DNA of 64,000 bases from Candidatus Obscuribacter phosphatis (GTDB taxonomy: Bacteria > Cyanobacteriota > Vampirovibrionia > Obscuribacterales > Obscuribacteraceae). The stretch covers positions 351,070-415,069 of the forward strand of contig MOYA01000002.1 in the NCBI GenBank assembly GCA_001899315.1, given 5' to 3'. The notes beneath the pieces were generated by a model that did no database searches, was not told the origin of the DNA, and saw only the letters and a program-made list of their open reading frames with translations. Position 1 is the stretch's first letter, and each line of letters begins with the position of its first letter. Made by a program: the position numbers and the translations under genes. Below, in pieces: positions 24,976 to 33,175 of this stretch.

Positions 24976-27366
24976 TTAGCCGGCTGGTAAGGTGAAGTAA
25001 GTGACTGTGCCTCTACCTGCTTCCGATTCTGCCCAGATGCGACCGCCCATACGCTCCACATTGGTGCGGGCCAGTTGCATCGAAAGTCTTGAGCCATAAG
25101 TTTCGATGGCATGTTTGCCTTCGATAAAGCCGGCAAACATGTCTTGCAGTTCCGATTCGGGCAGAGCCGGTCCAGAGCTTGAGACGCCGATGCGCATTTC
25201 GTTGCCGCGCATCTGGCTTTCAATACGCACCCTGCCACCAGCAGCGGTGATGACAATCATGCGCTCCAAGACTTGGCGCAAGATACCCATAATCGCTTCA
25301 CGGTTGCCGTTGATGGGCGGCAGTCCGGTTACCGTTTTATAGTCGAGAGTAAGCTGTCTTTCTCTGGCTAAAGGTGTTACTTCGTCTAGGGCGTCTGCCA
25401 CCAAGCGCGGTATCGCCACTTGCTCTTTGGGTGCTACCGGCGGCGGCACATAGCCGCCGTACATCATAAGCAGACTGTCTACTAAAGCAATCATCTGCTC
25501 ATAATTGAGGTGCAGTTCACTGAGAGATCGGCTTACAGAGGGGTGCAAGGCATTGGCATTATTGCTCATGATCGCTTGCCAGCCCATTTCGGCAGAGGCA
25601 AGCGGCGCTCTGATATTGTCCTGCAGCATTGTCACTATTTCTTGCCGCAAAAGCTGGTTTTCGCTGCGCAAAGACTTGTCGCGCAAGACCATAATATAGC
25701 CTTGAATATTGCCGTCATCGCCCGAAAGGGGCTGCAGGTGCGCCAGCACTTCGATTTTCTTCTTTCCGTCTTTAGAGTGCAGCACGCCTTCAGGATAAAA
25801 CTGTTCAATCAAGGCATTAGGATTGCCGCCATGTTGGGCGAAGGCTTGTCCAATGCTATCCATATGAGAGGGCTCGCCCGGCTTTCTCACTATGTCAAAG
25901 CAAAGTCTGCCTGCTATCTCGCCTTCGCTGGTGCCCAGCCAGTTGAGAACAATAGGGTTGCCGTGCAAAATATTGCCAAACTGGTCAAGCAAGAAATAGC
26001 CTTCGGTGCTCGCTTGCAATACAGCATCAAGCTGTTGCTGGACCAAAATGGCTTGACGATTGGCTTGGTTGATTTGTCTTCCCAACTCGGCAATTTGCTT
26101 GGCTTGAGTAGTGATCTGATTGTTCAGCACATCTACTTGCTGGTTTGATTGTTCGGCTATTTGATTGCGTTCTTCGACTTCTCTAATCTGTTTGGTCAGC
26201 TGAGTTTTTAGGTTTTGGGTGGTCGAACGCATAGAAAGTACGGCCGTGTCTATGAGTTCGCCCAGGTCGTACCATTCGCCGGTCAGACCCTCTAGAGGTG
26301 GAATCACTTGTTTGTTATTGGCAATGGCTCTGGTTCTCTTCAATAGAAAACGCATAGGCTCGTTCACAGAGGCGGCAATGCGGGTAGCCAGAAAAACACC
26401 AATCAAAATGCCCAGCATACCGACAAGGCCGCCTAAAATAGCAGTTTCTAGAGCTTTATTGAGCAAGCTCGGTACTGGTTTAGCTAAAAGTATGATTGAG
26501 TCCATACTGGCACGGGCGCCTGTCTGTTGGTTGACATTGACATTAGGCAGATCTAGCCACCAACCGTCGCTGCGTTCAAAACCGGGGGCAGGCACCAGCA
26601 GTTGATCTAATAGAGCAATGCCGGTGATGGCGGCAAATTTTGTTTCAGGATAACCCTTGGGCAAACCGCCTTTATTGAGCTCGGCTAGAAAGCGATAACA
26701 TCTTTGCTGGGGGAAATCTTGCGACCAGGCCACCACCTGACTTTGTCTGGCTGAGTAGACAGCTAATTGCACCCCTTGGGCTCTTGGGTTTTCAATGCCT
26801 ATGCGAGTTGCTGTTGCCGATAGAAATTCTTGGTTAATTGGTTGATTTACAACTACAAAACCCTTGGGCAAAACTTTGACCGAGCTAAAAGAAATGATGC
26901 CGGTCTTGTTGTTAGAGAGTGTGCCTCTATAGGGATGCTTGTTGTTGACGCAATCTGAGAGAATCTCACAGTCTTGCTTAAGTGGATAGCCCGACTGTTG
27001 CGGTGTATCGGTGCTGAAGACAACGGCACCCTTTTCGTCGATAAACCAGATTGAACCGGCGAAAATGGCTCTCTCTGAATACTCTCTGGCTAGGTTGCCC
27101 AAGCCGTTTCTATCTTTGGCTTCAAGCAGTCCGCGGGTGCGTGTGTCGTTGGCCAGCTTGCCGGCAATCAAGTCGACATATTCGATGGTGTTCTTGCCGG
27201 TCAGTTTGACCTTGAGCAAGGCTCCATCGTTGTTGTCGCAAAGAGCCTGGGCGGCTTCACCTCTTGTATTCCTGAAGTCAATAAAAACACTGTAGCCGAC
27301 ATGACCAATGACAACACTTGTCACAACTATGACTAATGCGAAAATAAGTCGGCTGGAGAGATTCAA
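24976..27366 (-). CDS. membrane pseudo-histidine kinase (CACHE-like sensor, PAS, degenerate kinase core)
   Basis: 796 residues. TM1 is about 6-27, a 275-residue extracytoplasmic sensor follows, TM2 is 308-330, then a HAMP-like linker, a Gln-rich coiled coil (383-445), a PAS domain (446-565) and a histidine-kinase-like core (570-796). The phospho-acceptor box reads LQDNIRAPLA where kinases have SHELRTPL, so His is replaced by Asp583. The N-box (VLERMIVIT) lacks its Asn, and the G1 box reads VSSSGPALP instead of D-x-GxG. Only the tail (RMGGRIWAESEAGRGTVTYF) stays kinase-like. It probably signals through partner binding, not phosphotransfer. No response regulator is adjacent. Confidence 0.82.
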   Translation of the reverse strand: MNLSSRLIFALVIVVTSVVIGHVGYSVFIDFRNTRGEAAQALCDNNDGALLKVKLTGKNTIEYVDLIAGKLANDTRTRGLLEAKDRNGLGNLAREYSERAIFAGSIWFIDEKGAVVFSTDTPQQSGYPLKQDCEILSDCVNNKHPYRGTLSNNKTGIISFSSVKVLPKGFVVVNQPINQEFLSATATRIGIENPRAQGVQLAVYSARQSQVVAWSQDFPQQRCYRFLAELNKGGLPKGYPETKFAAITGIALLDQLLVPAPGFERSDGWWLDLPNVNVNQQTGARASMDSIILLAKPVPSLLNKALETAILGGLVGMLGILIGVFLATRIAASVNEPMRFLLKRTRAIANNKQVIPPLEGLTGEWYDLGELIDTAVLSMRSTTQNLKTQLTKQIREVEERNQIAEQSNQQVDVLNNQITTQAKQIAELGRQINQANRQAILVQQQLDAVLQASTEGYFLLDQFGNILHGNPIVLNWLGTSEGEIAGRLCFDIVRKPGEPSHMDSIGQAFAQHGGNPNALIEQFYPEGVLHSKDGKKKIEVLAHLQPLSGDDGNIQGYIMVLRDKSLRSENQLLRQEIVTMLQDNIRAPLASAEMGWQAIMSNNANALHPSVSRSLSELHLNYEQMIALVDSLLMMYGGYVPPPVAPKEQVAIPRLVADALDEVTPLARERQLTLDYKTVTGLPPINGNREAIMGILRQVLERMIVITAAGGRVRIESQMRGNEMRIGVSSSGPALPESELQDMFAGFIEGKHAIETYGSRLSMQLARTNVERMGGRIWAESEAGRGTVTYFTLPAG

Positions 27367-27460
27367 AGAGCTGGTACCGGTTTATATTCAAATGTGCAGA
27401 GCCAATAAATTAGAAGTTTAACCCGTTTAAGGGCTGCTCTGCCAAATAGATAGCCTAAAA

Positions 27461-27730
27461 CTACTGAGTGTTTTGGGCTTTGCGATATTTAGCTTGAATC
27501 TGAATAGCTCTAATTAGCTGGTTCGGTCCGCAATAGCCCATCTCTAGAAGAATCTGACCAAGGGGCTTGGCTTCTCTTCCGGCTTCTTTGTCTTCAGATT
27601 GAATGCGCAGAGCTTCCTCTAGCTGGTAGATAGTTATGCATTCCAGTTCGACAAGAATTTGACCCAAAAGAACTCGATTGAGATCTGGTTCGCTATTCTG
27701 GTTTTCGGGGCTCTTTGGCGATTTTGACAT
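27461..27730 (-). CDS. small protein with two MshEN-like motifs
   Basis: An 89-residue protein built of two related units: LLGQILVELECITIYQLEEA and PLGQILLEMGYCGPNQLIRA, each ending in an I-Q-x-Q/I-Q type helix. This is close to the LGxxL...GxI...QLxxALxxQ pattern of the N-terminal MshEN/GspE domain, which in some ATPases binds c-di-GMP. The usual leading Arg is replaced by Leu and Pro, so ligand binding is uncertain. It lies 94 bases upstream of the pseudo-kinase on the same strand and may belong to the same transcript. Confidence 0.6.
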   Translation of the reverse strand: MSKSPKSPENQNSEPDLNRVLLGQILVELECITIYQLEEALRIQSEDKEAGREAKPLGQILLEMGYCGPNQLIRAIQIQAKYRKAQNTQ

Positions 27731-27761
27731 CTTAAATCTGCAGGATGGTTTCGATATTAAT

Positions 27762-27858
27762 AAAACAGACCGCTGGACGCACCCGGAAGTTCAACTTATG
27801 GCTGCTGGGTTTCCCCCCTGACCAGGTTCGTCGGCTTCCGCCACGCCCAACGATCTGT
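27762..27858 (-). ncRNA. ffs: signal recognition particle RNA (4.5S type)
   Basis: Read on the minus strand, the segment contains CCTGGTCAGGGGGGAAACCC followed by AGCAGCCA, the conserved SRP domain IV with symmetric loop, asymmetric loop and GAAA tetraloop that Ffh binds. The two ends pair over about 16 bases (CAGATCGTTGGGCG with GCGTCCAGCGGTCTG), and TTTTA follows as terminator. Length is about 97 bases, usual for the short bacterial form. A TATAAT box stands 7 bases upstream of the 5' end. It targets nascent membrane proteins to the translocon with Ffh. Confidence 0.93.
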
Positions 27859-27865
27859 GAGGATC

Positions 27866-27871
27866 ATTATA
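27866..27871 (-). promoter_or_regulatory. -10 box of the SRP RNA promoter
   Basis: A consensus TATAAT on the minus strand, placed so that initiation 7 bases downstream gives the paired 5' end of the SRP RNA. The -35 region is poor; TTGGCA is present but only 11 bases away. Confidence 0.65.
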
Positions 27872-27960
27872 GAGCAAGAGATTGCCAAGGCGCGTCGATG
27901 TTAATAGAAGATAGACAAACTACCCGAAAATTCACCTTTTGCTTCCGTTCCTTATAAAAT

Positions 27961-29025
27961 ATGGCGTTAATCATGATGCCACCCGAGACAATTACATCAA
28001 TTTTGCATGGCAGCTGGGCCATTCAGGTCCTCAAGAGTGCAGTAGAGCTTGGGCTTTTCGATGGCTTAAGTGAGGGAGCTTTGACCGCTGCGGCTTTAGC
28101 CGAGAAACTCGGCTATCCCGTCAAAGGGGTCTCTTTAATGCTGGATTCTCTGGTCGGCATGGGTCTTCTGGAGCGACCTGATTTGGCCAGTCATCAGTTT
28201 GGTAAGCCCAAAGAACGTCTTGATAGCCCGGCTCTTTATGCCCTTAGTGATTGTGCCGCTGCTTATCTTGTCAAAGAGAGCCCGCTTTTTATGGGCATGT
28301 ATCTCAAGCAGCATGACGAGCTTGATAAGATGTGGCGTTATTTAAAAGATACGGTCAAGTCCGGCGAACCGGTTATGCATGTCAATAACGATGACAAGGC
28401 GTCCGAGATTTTCCCCCATCTGGCCGAATCGATTATTCCTCTTAACTATGCCATCGCCGAAGACGCCTGCCGTTTCGTCTATGAAACAGTGCTTTGTGGC
28501 GAATCTAAACCACTCAATGTGCTTGATGTTGCCGCCGGCAGCGCGGTTTGGAGCATACCTTTTGCCCGTGCCCATCCTGGTACCACTATTAGTGCTCTAG
28601 ATTTTCCTGCCGTGCTGAAAGTAACCGAGCGCATTGCCGAAAAGTTTGAGGTGAGGGACCGCCTTAATTTGTTGCCGGGCAATTGGCGCGACGTTGAGAT
28701 TGAGCCTCAAAGTTACGACTTGGCCATTCTTGGTCATATTTTGCATTCAGAAGGCTACGATCTTTCTGAGAAGCTGCTTGCTTATTGTTTTGACTTGCTT
28801 AAACCCGGCGGTACTTTGATTATTGCTGAGTTTTTTGCCAACCGTAATCGTACAGCCCCCTTGCACCCTTTGATGTTTGGTTTGAATATGTATCTTGCCA
28901 CTAGCGATGGTTGCATATTCAGCATCGAAGAGCTTTCGGAGATGGCTCTGCGCACGGGCTTTCATCGGGTGATTCGCCATAACAGTGTCGACTATGTGTC
29001 GCCGCTTCTCTTTGCCGTCAAATAA
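27961..29025 (+). CDS. O-methyltransferase-like SAM-dependent methyltransferase
   Basis: 354 residues. The N-terminal helical region (ILHGSWAIQVLKSAVELGLF, then AEKLGYPVKGVSLMLDSL) is the winged-helix dimerisation domain of plant/bacterial O-methyltransferases. The class I fold follows, with the SAM loop NVLDVAAGSAVWSI, the acidic strand SALDFP and LAILGHILHSEG. A TATAAA box at 27953-27958 lies so close that the transcript may begin near 27965, which would make ATG 27973 or 27976 the start. The substrate is unknown; polyketide, carotenoid or small phenolic targets are common in the family. Confidence 0.85.
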   Translation: MALIMMPPETITSILHGSWAIQVLKSAVELGLFDGLSEGALTAAALAEKLGYPVKGVSLMLDSLVGMGLLERPDLASHQFGKPKERLDSPALYALSDCAAAYLVKESPLFMGMYLKQHDELDKMWRYLKDTVKSGEPVMHVNNDDKASEIFPHLAESIIPLNYAIAEDACRFVYETVLCGESKPLNVLDVAAGSAVWSIPFARAHPGTTISALDFPAVLKVTERIAEKFEVRDRLNLLPGNWRDVEIEPQSYDLAILGHILHSEGYDLSEKLLAYCFDLLKPGGTLIIAEFFANRNRTAPLHPLMFGLNMYLATSDGCIFSIEELSEMALRTGFHRVIRHNSVDYVSPLLFAVK

Positions 29026-29038
29026 GCCGGTTATTGAG

Positions 29039-30256
29039 ATGGAAAATATTGTCTTTTATGTCAAATACAAAGTCGAAGAAGTAAACCAGGGTTATTGGGA
29101 AGTTTATCGTCGGTTGGCTTTGCCGCGGCAGTTGGTCGCGGTTTATTTTTTTGCTTTTGCAGTCTCTTTCGGCTTTGTCATTTTGCGCTCGGGGCTGCTC
29201 AATTTAGAAACCGGTGCCATAGTTGATGAAGGGCGTTTGGTTTTATCTCTCTTTCTGGCTTGTCTTGGTATACCAAGCTTGGCTGCTGGTTTAGTGGGCA
29301 TGGCTCTTTATTCGGTGGTGATGAATAGCTTTAGCGATCGTCCCAACTTTCATTTTCCGGTGGTCTATATTCTTTCAGAACAAGGTGTTTCTATTTCTTT
29401 TGCCAGCGGCCAAGGCACTATGGAATGGAACAACCTGATTGCTTGTGTTGAGACTGGGCGCTATTTCTGTTTGGCTGCTTCGGCCACTGACGTTTTTGTT
29501 TTACCCAAGCGCTGTTTGACCAGCGACGCCGATGTTGAGAAAGTAAGACATTTCTTGGTCTCGAAAGTGCGCACATACTTGCGTCATTCCGGCATCGACC
29601 CGGTTATAAACTATGAAAGCGCCCGCATTTTAGCGGTGGAAATAGACGGCATTGTTCATGACGGGGCCGCTGCGTCTAACGATCAAGTCGAGGCTGAGAC
29701 AGATAAAGAAGCAGTTGGCTTGGCTGTGCAAGTGATCTATCAAGCCGGTGAAGTGAAGGAAGCCGAGCGGCTCTTCTTCTTTCGCAAACGCATGCCTGTT
29801 CTGGCTCTCTTTTATCTTTCGGCAATCGGTATTTTCTTTCCGATGGCTTTTGTATTGAGTCAAATATGGGGTGTCGAACATCTCGCCTACGAAATTTTCG
29901 AAAATTATGGCTGGCTATTTCTCGCCATGCTGCCTGTTTTCTTTATGCATGCTCTGTGGCTTTATGCTGGTACCCAAGCTAGAGCGGCCGAATGTGAAGT
30001 AAACCAAGAGCCTTTTGTTTTTGAACTGAGTGAACAGGGCTGCGGGGTGAGAGCGCAAGAGCATTTTGCCATGTTGGCTTGGTGGCATTTTGAGGAAGGT
30101 TGGGAGACAAAAGAGGCTTTGATGCTTCTTTTCGGACGTCTGGGAAGAGCTATGTATGTCATTCCTAAGCGGGCTTTTCCCGATAGAAGAGGGCTGGCTT
30201 TTGCCCAAGATTTGGTTAGTCGCAAACTAAAGAAATTCAAGAAGCTGGAAGAGTAG
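29039..30256 (+). CDS. membrane protein with two YcxB-like halves
   Basis: About 405 residues from ATG 29039, 14 bases after the methyltransferase stop. Each half has a pair of membrane segments followed by a YcxB-like cytosolic strand block. The first half has VAVYFFAFAVSFGFVIL and, later, FPVVYILSEQGVSISFA with VFVLPKRCL. The second has FLAMLPVFFMHALWLYAG and VFELSEQGCGVRA with MYVIPKRAF. The repeated S-E-Q-G and P-K-R motifs show an internal duplication. Function unknown. The frame is open upstream to 28985, but that would overlap the methyltransferase. Confidence 0.72.
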   Translation: MENIVFYVKYKVEEVNQGYWEVYRRLALPRQLVAVYFFAFAVSFGFVILRSGLLNLETGAIVDEGRLVLSLFLACLGIPSLAAGLVGMALYSVVMNSFSDRPNFHFPVVYILSEQGVSISFASGQGTMEWNNLIACVETGRYFCLAASATDVFVLPKRCLTSDADVEKVRHFLVSKVRTYLRHSGIDPVINYESARILAVEIDGIVHDGAAASNDQVEAETDKEAVGLAVQVIYQAGEVKEAERLFFFRKRMPVLALFYLSAIGIFFPMAFVLSQIWGVEHLAYEIFENYGWLFLAMLPVFFMHALWLYAGTQARAAECEVNQEPFVFELSEQGCGVRAQEHFAMLAWWHFEEGWETKEALMLLFGRLGRAMYVIPKRAFPDRRGLAFAQDLVSRKLKKFKKLEE

Positions 30257-30275
30257 ATCTGGAAAGAGCTGAAAA

Positions 30276-30311
30276 GGGCGACACCCGACTTGGCTTAGTC
30301 TGGTGTCGCCC
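30276..30311. terminator. bidirectional hairpin terminator
   Basis: GGGCGACACC at 30276-30285 pairs perfectly with 30302-30311. Four T follow on the minus strand. It lies between two convergent genes and can serve both, but best serves the Asn-rich protein gene. Confidence 0.7.
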
Positions 30312-30346
30312 CTGGTGCTTTGTCGCTAACTAACTAATTCAAGAAA

Positions 30347-30619
30347 TTAGCGAAAAATGCGGTTGAGACCGCCGTAACCGATGTTTCTAAAGCGCTTGAA
30401 GCGCTTGCCTCGTTTGAAGTGACCGTAAGCGTTGCCGTTACCGTTACCTATGCCGAAACCATTGCCGCGTCTGCAGTTGTTCCAATTATTGTTCTGCCAA
30501 TTATTCTGGTTCCAGTTATTGTTTCGCCAGTAATTGCGATCGTTATCGTGACTCCAAGCTTCCGGTGCCGAAAGACCGGCTGCACCGACCAGGGCTAGCG
30601 CCAATGCCAACCTTTTCAT
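30347..30619 (-). CDS. small secreted Asn/Trp-rich protein
   Basis: About 90 residues starting at the ATG at 30619, seven bases after AGAGG. A signal peptide (RLALALALVGAAGLSAPEAW) is followed by repeats of the W-x-N-N-N type (YWRNNNWNQNNWQNNNWNN), a single Cys, a G-N-G-N stretch and a very basic tail (HFKRGKRFKRFRNIGYGGL). It resembles small cell-envelope or extracellular polyelectrolyte-binding proteins; no family recognised. A hairpin terminator lies 36 bases past the stop. Confidence 0.65.
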   Translation of the reverse strand: MKRLALALALVGAAGLSAPEAWSHDNDRNYWRNNNWNQNNWQNNNWNNCRRGNGFGIGNGNGNAYGHFKRGKRFKRFRNIGYGGLNRIFR

Positions 30620-30671
30620 ATGCATACCTCTGTGAAAGAAATAACAAATTTAGTGAATACGAAAGAAGAGA

Positions 30672-30696
30672 CGGCATCACTCTATAAATGTTGCCG
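30672..30696 (-). terminator. possible terminator after the haem operon
   Basis: On the minus strand CGGCA (30692-30696 complement) pairs with TGCCG (30672-30676 complement) across a 15-base loop, and a pyrimidine-rich TCTCTTCTTTC follows. It is short and weak, but in the right place after the last gene of the haem cluster. Confidence 0.3.
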
Positions 30697-30727
30697 CCAT
30701 TCTAGATAAATTAAAGCGTTTTAAAAA

Positions 30728-31207
30728 TTAGGCTGTGCCTGTGTCGGGTGTGCCGTCTTCGTCGTCCAGTTCAGGGTTGGAGGTGTTGAGGCGCAAAAGT
30801 TCGCGCCGCCACTCGAGGTCTGCCTGGGCTTCTTTGATGAGATTGGAAAGACCGAGGAAATCGGCAAAAGAAAGGTCAATAGCCATGCCGATTTCAAAGG
30901 TCAATTTCACTCTTTCGAAATTGTAGGCGCAGGAAAGGCAGACGATATGGTCTGGTCCGCAGACTTCAATAAGTTCGTTCTCTTCGCATTGCAGAGGGTC
31001 TTTCTGCCAGTTGAGATACTCTACGAACTGTTCGTCTTCCAAACTTTGTTGCAAGAGCAGTACCAAGGCTTGGTACTGAGTATTGGTCATATAGATGGTT
31101 ACTTCTTGCCGTCTGAAGTCGAGGGCGAATTCTCCTGCTTCTTTATCTAGATAGAGGTCGGCGAAGGCATTGGCGAAACTAATAGTTGTCTGAGTGCTGG
31201 TCTTCAT
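30728..31207 (-). CDS. unknown acidic protein at end of haem operon
   Basis: About 159 residues from ATG 31207, eleven bases after the hemB stop, with a GAGAAAG-like ribosome site. It reads ISFANAFADLYLDKEAGEFA, then VTIYMTNTQYQALVLLLQQS and, near the end, GMAIDLSFADFLGLSNLIKE. There is no signal peptide or membrane segment. The C-terminus is acidic. Two nearby Cys (VCGPDHIVCLSC) could bind a metal or be incidental. Position suggests co-transcription with hemACDB. A role in haem or tetrapyrrole handling is possible but unsupported by any motif. Confidence 0.7.
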   Translation of the reverse strand: MKTSTQTTISFANAFADLYLDKEAGEFALDFRRQEVTIYMTNTQYQALVLLLQQSLEDEQFVEYLNWQKDPLQCEENELIEVCGPDHIVCLSCAYNFERVKLTFEIGMAIDLSFADFLGLSNLIKEAQADLEWRRELLRLNTSNPELDDEDGTPDTGTA

Positions 31208-31218
31208 TTCTTTCTCGA

Positions 31219-32250
31219 TTATTTGAGCCAATTGGCAACGTCTTTGGCGTGGTAGGTGATAATCAAATCAGCACCCGCTCTCACTATGCCCGTCAATAGT
31301 TCCATTACCACCCTTTTCTCGTCTATCCATCCGTTGGCGGCAGCGGCTTTGACCATGGAGTATTCCCCAGATACATTATAGGCTGCAATCGGCAATTTGG
31401 TCATATACCTGGCTTCTGCAATCAGGTCCAGATAAGGCATTGCCGGTTTGACCATGACCATGTCGGCACCTTCGGCAATATCCAGTTCGATTTCGCGCAT
31501 GGCTTCGCGGGCATTAGCCGGGTCCATCTGATAACTGGTGCGGTCGCCAAACTGCGGTGCTGATTCGGCGGCTTCGCGGAAGGGACCATAAAGGGCTGAG
31601 GCAAACTTGGCGCTGTAAGCCATTATCGGAATGTTTTCGAAGCCGTTGGCGTCTAGAGCGGCTCTTATAGCGGCCACTCTGCCGTCCATCATATCGGAAG
31701 GGGCGATGATATCGGCGCCGGCTTCAGCTTGCGAAACAGCGGCGCGAGCCAGAATCTCTAGGCTGGGATCGTTCAAGACCTTGCCTTCGTGCACAATGCC
31801 GCAATGGCCGTGGTCCATATATTCGCAAAGGCAGGTGTCGGCAATGACAAGTAAATCGGGAAAGTTGGCTTTGAGAGCGCGTGTGGCCCTCTGAACGATG
31901 CCTTGCGAATGCCAGGCCCCTGTGGCCTGCGAGTCTTTCTCTTTGGGAATGCCAAATAAGAGCACCGACTTGATGCCTAGAGCCACAACTTCAGCTGCTT
32001 CTTTCAGCATCAGGTCTATGCTTTGCTGATTGATGCCGGGCATCGATGAAATGGGGTTTCTCACCCCTTCGCCTTCGACGATAAAGAAGGGATAAATGAG
32101 CTGTTCGACACGCAGATGAGTTTCTCTAACCATGGCTCTCAGAGGAGCTTTAGCCCTAAGACGGCGCATGCGCACATCGGGGGTGACTCGGGGCAAGACA
32201 TAGGTGAGCGATTTGTCTTCTGACTTTGTGCCGGTTTGCGACTCTTTCAT
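31219..32250 (-). CDS. hemB: porphobilinogen synthase (ALA dehydratase)
   Basis: 343 residues, full length. It condenses two 5-aminolevulinate molecules to porphobilinogen. The Schiff-base lysines are Lys215 in AYSAKFAS and Lys268 in [26 protein letters not shown] (138-151) supplies the three cysteines of the zinc-dependent type. It is the fourth gene of a minus-strand order hemA-hemC-hemD-hemB, with 90 bases after hemD, and is followed closely by a small unknown gene. Confidence 0.97.
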   Translation of the reverse strand: MKESQTGTKSEDKSLTYVLPRVTPDVRMRRLRAKAPLRAMVRETHLRVEQLIYPFFIVEGEGVRNPISSMPGINQQSIDLMLKEAAEVVALGIKSVLLFGIPKEKDSQATGAWHSQGIVQRATRALKANFPDLLVIADTCLCEYMDHGHCGIVHEGKVLNDPSLEILARAAVSQAEAGADIIAPSDMMDGRVAAIRAALDANGFENIPIMAYSAKFASALYGPFREAAESAPQFGDRTSYQMDPANAREAMREIELDIAEGADMVMVKPAMPYLDLIAEARYMTKLPIAAYNVSGEYSMVKAAAANGWIDEKRVVMELLTGIVRAGADLIITYHAKDVANWLK

Positions 32251-32340
32251 TGCATCCTCAATTTTGCTTTTAATCTTTCTTGTCTCAAAAGATAGACAAT
32301 AAATATATCGCCTGGCGGCGCTTTTGCGGCTCTAATTGGC

Positions 32341-33162
32341 TCAAGTTAAATTGTTTGGATATTTTAATGATGCCAAGAGTGTCTTGATTAGACCGTCCAA
32401 GCTGAATTCTTGCGATACCAAGTCGACTTTACCGAGGCAGTCGCGGCAGGTTTGCGCCGTCACCGGTCCAATTGCAGCAATGCGGGTATTTTGCCAAAGC
32501 TCGGTCTTGTCATGGTCTTTGAATAGCTGAGCGAGATTGCGTGCCGATTGTGAAGAGGCGATGGTAACAACATCGACTTGACCTGTCTTGAGCTTGTCTG
32601 CCAGCTCTGCGATGCTTTGCCGGTCATAATGGGGCGCCTGGGTCTTGTAGATTACGGTGCTGGCGAGCTTTGCCCCCTGCCCTTGCAATTCTTTGCTGAT
32701 TACATCTCTACCGATATCGGTTCGCGGCCAAAAAATCGAAAGCTCTTGTAAAGTGACGCCCGGCGCTAGGGCCTGGGGAAATTCTTGCACCAGGCTTTCG
32801 GCTACAAACTGGCTGGGGCAAAAGGCAACTTTCAAGCCACTTGCTTCAATCAGGCTCTTGGTGGCCGAGCCTATCGCTGCTATAGAGGCTTGCTCTAGTA
32901 GTTTTTCGCTGCCGGTTTGCTTGAGGCGGCGCCAGGTGCGCTCAAAAGCATTGGCCGAGGCAAAGATAATCCAGTCATAACTGCAATTGATTGTCAGTCG
33001 GTCAAATTCGGCAAAATCAGGATCAACAAATTCGATGGCTGGAAATTCCAGGGTTTGGGCGCCTAGGGCTTGCAGGCGACTGCTGAAACTTTTCGCTTGT
33101 TCCGCTTCTCTGGTGATCAGGATGGTCAAGCCATCCAGCCTTTCTTGGCTTAAGTCGGTCAT
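32341..33162 (-). CDS. hemD: uroporphyrinogen-III synthase
   Basis: About 273 residues from ATG 33162, with AAGGGG upstream; the frame extends to 33195 inside hemC, but that start has no ribosome site. It closes and inverts ring D of hydroxymethylbilane. The family is poorly conserved, but the expected pieces are present: LTILITREAEQAKSFSSRL at the N-terminus, DWIIFASANAFERTW, TVIYKTQAPH, and VDVVTIASSQSARNLAQLF with IAAIGPVTAQTCRD near the end. Position directly after hemC supports the call. Confidence 0.92.
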   Translation of the reverse strand: MTDLSQERLDGLTILITREAEQAKSFSSRLQALGAQTLEFPAIEFVDPDFAEFDRLTINCSYDWIIFASANAFERTWRRLKQTGSEKLLEQASIAAIGSATKSLIEASGLKVAFCPSQFVAESLVQEFPQALAPGVTLQELSIFWPRTDIGRDVISKELQGQGAKLASTVIYKTQAPHYDRQSIAELADKLKTGQVDVVTIASSQSARNLAQLFKDHDKTELWQNTRIAAIGPVTAQTCRDCLGKVDLVSQEFSLDGLIKTLLASLKYPNNLT

Positions 33163-33175
33163 GGCTGTCCCCTTT

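Noticed and set aside
27745-27957. A 70-codon plus-strand open frame
   Set aside because: It overlaps the SRP RNA gene antisense and has no ribosome site.
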